DNA of 64,000 nt from Lytechinus variegatus (Eukaryota > Echinodermata > Echinoidea > Temnopleuroida > Toxopneustidae). Made by a program: the position numbers and the translations under genes. The notes under the pieces are model-generated. The model was not told where the DNA came from and searched no databases. It saw only the letters and a program-made list of their open reading frames with translations. Below, piece by piece: positions 1-8,700 of this stretch (position 1 is the stretch's first letter; every line of letters starts with the position of its first letter). The DNA lies in contig NC_054743.1 in NCBI RefSeq assembly GCF_018143015.1, positions 35,211,243 to 35,275,242 of the forward strand, given 5' to 3'.

Positions 1-708
1 TTTTTTTTTTCAATTAGTCACAGCTTTACAATAGTCAAAGAGAGACTACAACTGTATATGTTTAGGATCTTTTTAGTTTGATAAAAAGCTCTTCTCTTGC
101 TACAGATATAGATGCAAAACTCAGTTTTGGAGAACAATATAGGAGATAGCTTAGTCAAAGGGTGACTATACTACATTATGTTACTGTAATTTTTTACATT
201 AATCTACAATTTTTATTCCCATATTCTCTACAATAAAATCTGTTTGATCCATGAAGTATGAAAAAAAATCTACTTTTAACTTAAAGGATAAAAACTGCAA
301 AACTGCTTAAATTACAACATATGTATTACAAAAAGAAGTATTTTATTTTAAATGAGACACAGCTTACAACTGCCAATGATTGTAACTGAAGTACCTGCAT
401 CTTACAATTAAATGCAGTGTTAAATGTATATTCTGAGTTTTGCAAATTGTTGTTATAGAGCTCTTTCCATTATTACATGCAGATACAAAACTTCCATTAT
501 TTGTAGCACTGAACATAAAATGGGCTGCAGTGACTTAAAAGGTTTTATAAGAGAAAGCTTTTCTCAACAGTCAAATTATGACTGTACTACATTATGTTAA
601 TGTGATTTTTATAATTATGTTATTTAAAACATCAAATGTATGATAAATGTAACAATACGAAATAAGAGGCATGTTAAATATGTTGATTACATGCAGGTAT
701 CATTTTTG
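1..708. other. AT-rich non-coding stretch with an imperfect internal duplication
   Basis: No gene is visible. A block near 162-195 (GACTATACTACATTATGTTA and following bases) recurs with a few changes near 578-612, about 415 bp downstream. This suggests an old duplicated repeat unit. Nothing else was recognised. Confidence 0.4.
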
Positions 709-1790
709 TCTCACCTGCGAAGCAAAGTGAGACTATAGGCGCCGCTTTTCCGACGGCGACGGCGGCATCAACATCAAATCTTAACCTGAGGTTAAGTTTT
801 TGAAATGACGTCATAACTTAGAAAGTATATGGACCTAGTTAATAAAACTTGGCCATAAGATTAATCAAGTATTACTGAACATCCTATTAGAGTTTCATGT
901 CACATGACCAAGGTCAAAGGTCATTTAGGGTCAATGAACTTAGACCATGTTGGAGGAATCAACATCGAAATCTTAACCTGAGGTTAAGTTTTTGAAATGT
1001 CATCATAACTTAGAAAATATATGGACCTAGTTCATGAAACTTGGACATAAGGTTAATCAAGTATCACTGAACATCCTGCATGAGTTTCACGTCACATGAG
1101 CAAGGTCAAAGGTCATTTAGGGTCAATGAACTTTGGACGAATTTGGGATATCTGTTGAATTCCCATCATAACTTTGAAAGTTTATGGATCTGATTCATGA
1201 AACTTGGACATAATAGTAATCAAGCATCACTGAAAATTTTGTGAAAGTTTCAGGTCTCATGATTAAGGTCAAAGGTCATTTAGGGTCAATGAACTTTGGC
1301 CGAATCGGAGTATCTGTTGAATTACCATCATAACTTTGAAAGATTATTGGTCTAGTTCATTAAACTTGGACATTAGAGTAATCAAGTATCACTGAACATC
1401 CTGTGCGCATTTCAGGTCACATGACCAAGGTCAAAGGTCAATGAACTTTGGCCGAATTGGGTGTATCTGTTGAATTACCATCATAACTTTGAAAGTTTAT
1501 GGATCTGATTCATGAAACTTGTACATAAGAGTAATCAAGTATCACTGAACATCCTGTTCGAGTTTCAGGTCACATGATCAAGGTCAAAGGTCATGTAAGG
1601 TCAATGAACTTTGGCCATGTTGGGGTTTTTTGTTAAATAACCATCATATCTCTGTAAGTTTATTGGTCTAGTTCATAAAAAGTGGACATAAGAGTAACCA
1701 TGTATCACTGAACATCTTGTGCGAGTTAGAGTAGTATTCAAAGTCAGCACTGCTGCTATATTGAACCGCGTGATGCAGGTGAGATGGCCA
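709..1790 (+). repeat. Dispersed element with about five tandem 150-190 bp units carrying DR1 motifs
   Basis: The left edge reads TCTCACCTGCGAAGC followed by a GC-rich GGCGCCGC segment. The right edge reads GATGCAGGTGAGATGG, so the ends are inversely related (TCACCTGC against GCAGGTGA). Between them a unit of roughly 150-190 bp repeats about five times. Each unit contains 'AACTTGGACATAA', 'ATCACTGAACATC' and a perfect AGGTCAAAGGTCA box at 911, 1103, 1266, 1428 and 1581. Units differ by point changes and small indels. The repeat family is not one I can name with certainty. Confidence 0.8.
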
Positions 1791-2324
1791 GAGGCATTCC
1801 ACTTGTTTATTTTACATGACAGAAGTAGTTATGTGTAGGCGAAGGATCAAAACTGGAAAACTGCCAACAAACCTTTTCTCATTGACTTTTATATATTATA
1901 TATTTTTTTTTACAAACTGCTCTCTGAAAAGTCTTTGGATTATGTGAAAACTTTGTTAAGAAAGAAATTGACTAATAATAACTGACAAAGAATGTAAAAT
2001 TTCAGAAGAAAAACTCGACATAATTTACAAAAAATGAGTACCTATTGACAACATACATCTGTAGTTTTTAAGGAATTACCTGATTTTATTAATTTGATTT
2101 TAATTTGTTTTAAGTAGATATGAAGACTTTGTTGATCTTTTGTTGATATAAAGTTAATTCAAAGTTTTTCAGTTGACTTGAAGAATTAAAACTGCATTGA
2201 ACAAATACTTTGTCCATGATTTGTACATTTTTCAATGGAAGTGATTTAAATCAATGATTTTTTAAAAAAAATCATGGTGATTTAAATCACGATTTAAATC
2301 AACGTGATTTAAATCCGCTAACCC
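1791..2324. other. Non-coding stretch ending in GATTTAAATC repeats
   Basis: No open frame or RNA gene is visible. The last 50 bases hold three close copies of the palindromic decamer GATTTAAATC (about 2278-2318), which probably belong to a MITE end next to the following element. Confidence 0.4.
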
Positions 2325-2470
2325 TGCAGTGCGTCAAATTGACACCTGTTACCAAGGTTAGATTGATACGCAATTTTATTCATGAGTCCACTGTTTGAAG
2401 AGTGGACTCATGAATAAAAAGCATGGATAACCACGGCAACAGGCATCAATTTGGCGCACAGTGACAAAAG
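2325..2470. mobile_element. Palindromic MITE with a perfect 19-bp central hairpin
   Basis: The outer arms are imperfect inverted repeats (TGCGTCAAATTGACACCTGTT against AACAGGCATCAATTTGGCGCA, given here in part). The centre is a perfect 19-bp inverted repeat (2374-2392 and 2401-2419) around the 8-nt loop GTTTGAAG. It has no coding capacity. The short size and inverted structure fit a miniature inverted-repeat transposable element. Confidence 0.7.
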
Positions 2471-2646
2471 CGTACATCAGCATTGGATACTTTTTTATAC
2501 ACTCGCCCGATATGCGCTAAATTAAGCGTAATTTATAGAGGAAATCTGCATAAACCATGGACTCAACCGTGGGTTTTCGAAACCACCTTTGTGAACTTGG
2601 GCCGAGCTCTTGTAAGCAATAATAATGAAACAATGGCTGGGAAGGA

Positions 2647-3233
2647 TTAAAGGGGAATGAAACCTTTGGAACAAATAGGCTTGTGTAGAAACAGAAAAAT
2701 CAAAGAATAAGAATAAAGAAAGTTTGAAAAAAAAGGACAAATAATGAGACAGAAGCATTTGAATATTGCGATCACTAATGCTATGGAGATCCTCCCATTG
2801 GCAATGCGACAAGGATGTGTGATGTCACTGATGAACAACTTTCCCTTTGGTGGACTATAAAATACCCTCAAAATGTCTATTTTTGCTTTTTCTTATGATG
2901 ATACAAACTCTTTATCCATGATGTATTCTTAAAAAATATGTATTACATGCCCTCATGTAGAAAGAACACATGATCTATGGATAGATGTGATAAAAGAGGC
3001 AATTCAAGTGAAATATATACTAAAGTAATGGGGAGAGTTGTTCACAAGTGACATCACACATCTTTGTCGCATTGCCAATTTGCTATCTCCATAGCAATAG
3101 TGATCGCAATATTCAAATGCTCATAACTTTCTCATTATTTGTCTGATTTTTCTCAAACTTTTGTTGATCTGTTTCTTTGATTTTTCTGTTTTCACACAAG
3201 CTATCTTGTTCCAATGGTTTCATTCTCCTTTAA
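2647..3233. mobile_element. TTAA-ended foldback MITE with about 200-bp arms
   Basis: It begins TTAAAGGGGAATGAAACC and ends with the inverse, GGTTTCATTCTCCTTTAA. The sequence at about 2650-2850 reappears in reverse complement at about 3040-3233, including the segments CATCACACATC and GCGATCAC, with about 190 bp between the arms. Each end carries TTAA, the target duplication used by piggyBac-type elements. No transposase frame is present, so it is non-autonomous. Confidence 0.75.
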
Positions 3234-3299
3234 GTTTACATTACATTCAATGGGGGAAATACCAGGAGGGGGAGTGTGTATTTTAGTTTTTGTCAGACG

Positions 3300-3440
3300 T
3301 GTATCAATCAGATATGATTATTTACGTCTGGGACTGACCTTTAACGTCACAATCCGAAAGACGTGACCAGGGCTCGAACCTGTACATCAATTTGTAACTT
3401 CCCCACAGCTTGGATTACAGGCGCAAGCCACAATGCCCAG
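3300..3440 (-). mobile_element. SINE with a pol III-like head resembling the 7SL/Alu domain
   Basis: Read on the minus strand from 3440, it starts CCCCTGGGCATTGTGGCTTG, then CGCCTGTAATCCAAGC, and has a B-box-like GGTTCGAGCCCTGG about 49 nt after the GGCTT of the A-box region. The first 30 bases resemble the Alu/7SL start (GGGC..GGTGGCT..CGCCTGTAATCC.AGC). A tRNA-derived head with an odd A box is the alternative. The body after the B box runs to about 3300. Confidence 0.6.
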
Positions 3441-3955
3441 GGGATGGGTGCACAACTCATTTTAAATGAAACAATTTGAAAATGTTCTGTTTGATAGCGA
3501 TAGTGTATCCATTTTTTGATATATCCATTTTTATGTTTTTCTGCATTTACTTAAAAGCAATGTGACAGGATAAATTTCTTAAAGTTATTGTCTGAATATA
3601 AAAATGAAAATTAAATTGATACCCCCTCTTTCACTCATACTCTCATTTTCTACCCACCCCCCCCCCCCCCATACCACCCATACCAGGAACGGCCACATGT
3701 TGGGAATGCTCTCAGAATATTTTCAAAAGGCAGCTAATTTGCAGAAAAAAACACTGCAACATACTGTAGTTATATCCAGTGATAATTGGATTATCTGTAA
3801 TTAGAATAAATTTGCTTTTGCCTATCAAATGAAGAACATGAATAAGAAATTTCCTTTTAGTAAAGCACACGCAAAAACATTGAGGAAATGAATTAGGGAA
3901 AACTGCTACATGTATAAGGGATGAAATAATGTTAATTTGACATGGTCTTGGACAG
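3441..3955. other. Non-coding stretch with a C-run
   Basis: Nothing gene-like is visible. A poly-C run followed by CCATACCACCCATACC lies near 3655-3690. The small open frame across it has no recognisable content. Confidence 0.4.
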
Positions 3956-4104
3956 GTGGTGTTTCATAAAACTGTTGATCCTTTCTTGAGGTTAATGATA
4001 TTCACTATAAAATGTTAATCGGTAATTATTTAGCGTGCAAGAAAGGTTCAACAGTCATTCTTAGTCGCTCTTAACTCATGACCAGCTTTATGAAACGGCC
4101 TCCT
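3956..4104. mobile_element. Short MITE of the TTTCATAAAACTG type
   Basis: It has terminal inverted repeats GTTTCATAAAACTG and CAGCTTTATGAAAC (inverse, with one inserted base) and a non-coding core. The same TTTCATAAA/TTTATGAAAC ends occur at about 61466-61597, so this is a repeated family in the window. Confidence 0.6.
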
Positions 4105-4429
4105 GAATACTATTCCACTTTAATTCACACAATGTCTCTACTTGTAAGATTCTTTCCCCCAAGGCCCGAACGCAAATCTTATGATTAATTGTGGAGTCGA
4201 TTGTTATGCTTGATCATGCCCATCTCATCATGCAAATGATGAAACCTATTAAATTACCAAACACATAAAAATATGATGGCAGTCGTGATCATGTCATGTA
4301 AATATACAATCATTTATTTGAATACGTGTTACAAGAAAATATACACACAAATGTACTGGTGTTTTGAATACATGAATTTGTAAACAAAGTACTTGGTTTC
4401 ATTCTGATGAGAAACGCACCAGGGGGCCT

Positions 4430-4727
4430 GTTGCATAAAACTTGTTGCAATAACAAATTTGCAGTAGCAGTTTAAAGCTACTGAAATCCTTTAATCTGAT
4501 TGGTTGGAAATATTTCTTTAAATAAAAATAATGCATTTGTTATTGCAACAAGTCTTAATGAATCTGGCCCAGAGTTACTGTTGTGGTAACTTTGCTATCC
4601 AATGGTAGCTTTGCTAGCTTGCATGGAATCTTTCATTCTGATTGGCTGTAGAGTATTGTTACCATGGTGAATTACCATTGGGTGACACAGCTACCACTAT
4701 ACAGAACTTTTCATGCAACAGGCCCCA
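4430..4727. mobile_element. Composite MITE of the GGGGCCTGTTGCATAAAA family
   Basis: The outer ends GGGGCCTGTTGCATAAAA and TTTTCATGCAACAGGCCCC are inverted repeats with one extra base. Inside lies a second inverted pair (CTTGTTGCAATAACAAA against TTTGTTATTGCAACAAG) ending near 4571, then a segment with the TTACCATGGTGA-like palindrome. Two related elements have probably merged or nested. The same family occurs at 26201-26540 and 32050-32216. Confidence 0.65.
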
Positions 4728-5639
4728 GTACAGCTTCTCATGACAAAGTCTAACTTTGTATCAGAATCATTTTATTTTTTGAATTCTAGGCATCAATTTC
4801 GCTATTTACCTATTTCTAGGAAATATTAGGGGGAGGGGGGATTCAATAACTGGAACAATTTCATGAATGATTTACATAGATCTGAGTTTATAACATAAAT
4901 ACATTCTTATTTACAGGTAATAGTAAAACATTCACAATGTGCTCCAATATTTATAGAGTGGCAATCGGCACATTAGTCCAAATTTAATTCACCGAATTCG
5001 CTAATTGATCTTTAAATTCCAGTAAATTCATTAAACTAATATAATAAATTTTCTATAAAAGTGCATTCCGAAATGCAGGTACACTGGAGTTACTCTTCAT
5101 TATATTGATTTCAAATCAATTCATGCACATCAGTGTCGATGCTACAGCATCAAACGTCTCGAAAAATATTCAATTCCATAACCTTGCATATTCTGCATTT
5201 TTCTGACGGCATCACACAAATTAACACTGAATGTGTAGGTTGATGTACTATTTTTGTACATAATTTGTGCTTCACTTTATCAATAAAATACAGTTTGAAA
5301 TTAAAAAGCCTGAGAGCTGCAACATAGTTTGGTAAGGAAGATATATGACGATTCTCCTCTGTATGGCTAATAATCTCAGTCCCATACATTTGATTCTGTG
5401 TTTGTGAACAAATGTAGCATCTCGCTTTAGTATTCTGCACTTTCAAGCTGCATTACACCTATAATCACTGATAACGTGCAGACGGATGTCTTCAGAAATA
5501 CTTTAATTTGTAGTTCAGTTTATCCATAAAATGCGCTTTTGTAAAAAGCTTGAACATGCTTTGGCGATAAAGACAGTATATATCTTGAGTGTAGTTGATG
5601 ATTTCTTCTTTATAATTGACAATGTCAGTCCCATATACT
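4728..5639 (-). other. Presumed RSPH3 3' flank with an imperfect tandem duplication
   Basis: No separate gene is seen. The segment at about 5274-5410 is related to about 5516-5650 (shared landmarks TCAATAAAATAC/TCCATAAAATGC and TCAGTCCCATA), a copy offset of about 242 bp that runs into the RSPH3 stop codon. A minus-strand ATTAAA near 5505 and an AATAAA near 4774 are possible polyadenylation signals. Neither can be chosen without transcript data. Confidence 0.4.
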
Positions 5640-5735
5640 TCATTCCGCGTCATCACCTTCGCCTTCCTCTTGTTCATCCTCATTGGCTGGCTCAGGGGCA
5701 GTTTCAGGTCTGCTCTCTCCTTCAGCGACAGTTTC
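5640..5735 (-). CDS. RSPH3: RSPH3 last coding exon (residues 369-399, stop)
   Basis: It encodes a very acidic tail beginning ETVAEGESRPETAPEPANED and ending GEGDDAE before TGA. The acceptor is TCTTCTGCAG. The tail is divergent between species, so the call rests on frame continuity from exon 6 and the acidic composition. Confidence 0.8.
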   Translation of the reverse strand, partial: ETVAEGESRPETAPEPANEDEQEEGEGDDAE

Positions 5736-8700
5736 CTGCAGAAGACACAAAAAAGATCAAGAATGATTTACTATTTATCAACTGCACAAGAAATCTGAGT
5801 CAAATTGAACAGGACCGAAGTCAACAGCCCTTGTTGTAGAAAGAGTTTCATAAAATAAACAAGTATTAAATGTGACTTGTGATCGGTTAAAAATCAAGTT
5901 GCGATTGAATATTGGAGTTGTGTTTGATTAAATCTCTTTCCCCGAAAGAGCGATAGAACCCCCGAAATAAGTATATTGTTTCTTTGGTTACAGGACATTT
6001 GCTCTGGCGACGATTGCTCCGCTCTGAATTCCAAAAACCAATCAAATGACTAACTTTAATCCTGGATTGAACACTCTACCCTACCCTAAGCCTAAAATAA
6101 ATAAAGCCCTGAACAACTGTTGCATCACAATTTCTTTTCACTCCTGAAGACGGACAGTCAACCTGTCCGAAACGTCGAGTCTCTCTACTACTCATCATCT
6201 CTACTCGCCGACTCAAGCCAGCATCTCCTCATCAGCTCTACTACTCAAGCTGTTCTCACTCAACATTCCTTCTGGTTTAGTCCTTTTCAGGACTATTTTC
6301 AAGAAAGAATACTCTACTCTCAAATCTCCACTTTCTTGCCTATCCACTTCTTCTCTTCTTCTATCCACTGTTTCTATAACACTCCACATGGTGTACTGTA
6401 AACCACATCAGCAAATTTCTTTTCTCTTTTTTTTGCCACTGCAAACAATTTCACCAAAATTGTATGGTATTGGTACCTATGCAGACTCTTGCCATTTAAC
6501 AGCTGTGTGGAAACTTAGCACCTAGAATGTGCCATGATACCTGGCCAACATTCACTTTGTTATTCCTAATAGAAATCTTATTTAAATCAATTACGGTAGT
6601 ATTCACAAAATTTAGGGATGTTATGGTAGAAATTTAGCTAACCTCCTGAGCAGCAGGTTCTTGTCCCTCAACGCCGTTGTTCATTTGTTCTTCTAAGATC
6701 TGTTGAGCTGCTTCAGCAATCAATTCAATGTTACTTGTCTGTCCTGATTCTTCCAGTTTGAAGTACGCAGCCATCCTCTCCTTGACCACATCCCTAATGA
6801 TACCTGTGTAGGATAAAAAACGTGAATTAAATGAAGAGCAATTAAACATATTCTTCTCAACATAATTATTTCTACTTCCCGTGAAATTAACTTTCAAAAG
6901 ATTTCTAATTCTCCCCTTCAGTCTGTTTACGAATATTTATGAATCATGATTCCTTACAAAAATATCAACTCCATAAATAGGACAGTACAAAAAAGGCCTC
7001 GCCAATCCCCCCTCCGATACAAATGAATAATATAAAAAAAATAAAGAAAGGAATAGAAAATATACTACTACTACTAATAATAATAATAAGCAAAGATAAA
7101 TAAATGAAATGAATTAATGGCTAAATAAAACAATAAGTAAATGAGTACATACCAATCAAGTTAAAGAGAACCAACAAATACTAAATTTGAGACATAAAGT
7201 GAGAGTAACTTACCATCGAGAACAGTCCTTCCAAGAATTGATTTGTCGATACACTTGGCAACCTCGTCCATGAGCCAAGGCACAAAACCTAGTTCAACAT
7301 CCCTCTCAACTGGATCATAGAAATAACCATTATCGTTGAGGGTACCAAACACTGATGGTATAAGGTCTGCAAGGTAGCTCTGGGCAAAGGCTCTCGCTGC
7401 GATCTTCTCCGCCGTCTCCTTCTCTTTCTTTAATACCTCCCGTTGCTGCTTCATCCTCCTCTCCTAAAAGTGCAAATTAAACAAAGATGTACATTTTAAC
7501 ATAAGAATCATGATCTGATTCATACATCATTTGATCACCAGAGTGTCCAAATGAAAATTTGTTTGAGCTCTATTCATCATTAGTACTTTTCACATTTTCA
7601 ATATTTAACAAACTTTGCATTAAAATACTTTACAGGAAGATTGAGACACCTTCAGCTGAATGGAATACATATTATTGAGAACCTTGCTTCAAACAAGGAA
7701 GGGTCACTAATTATGCCTTAGAACTTCTGAAAGGAAAGCTTTCCAGGGAATTGTGAAATCTATCACATGACCTTCCATTTAACCAACAAGAACATCTTTT
7801 GCTGATGAGTTTCAATGAACAGTTCTTGTGAATGGTTTGAAGACAAGGATCATGATTTCTTTATGAATGACAAGGATCAACACCACTACACTACCTTATG
7901 AACAAATAATACCAATATCATCTTGCTCAGGCATCAGAATAAGTATCAATAACAGTTAGCTTTGAAAAAAAAGTATAGAGCTACCTTGTGTGTGTAATTT
8001 TTACTCATGTCTTTGATGAATGTATTTTTTTTGTATATTGTGACTGGAACTGCCAGAGTATAAAATAATGTAATCTAGATACTAGAGGATGAAACATTGC
8101 TCCGGGCCCCATCTTAAAAATAGGTCCTATTGATCCGATCAATCGCAACTTTGGATGGCCAGCAACCCCAGCAAATAAAAATGCAAATTTGTTGAAAATG
8201 TTATCTAGATACGATGTATATTCATACATTCATTATTCTCTTGATGATTCAGTGTGATTTTCTATGTTTACTAAGGAGATTTAGCAAATTCCCTGTATTA
8301 AAAAGTTTGGTATGGATGGATTTCCATACAGTGGCGATTGATTGGATCAATCGTAACTTTTTAAAGACAGGGCCCTGGGTTACAAATTTAAAGATCTATT
8401 ACATACCTTCTCTTCTCTATGCCTCCTCTCTTGTTCTTCTAATCTCTGTGTCTCTACAAGCTCTGCGTTGCGGAGTTCTTCAAATGCTCGCTGCTGCGCT
8501 CTCAGATTGGCCAGTTCTTCTTCTTCCATGACTTCAAGTAGAGCCTGCTCTACGGTCTTTCCTACCAGCACCTCTAGGATCGGTTTGACTTCAATGTCAA
8601 AGTCAAATAGCTGTATGATAAACAATAACAGGAAATCAGAAAATATGGCTAAATTTCAGATAATTTTCATCAGGGGAACATACTTGCTCTGAATGTTAAT

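Noticed and set aside
709..1790. CRISPR-like array
   Set aside because: Units are long, diverged and head to tail without unique spacers, and the genome is animal.
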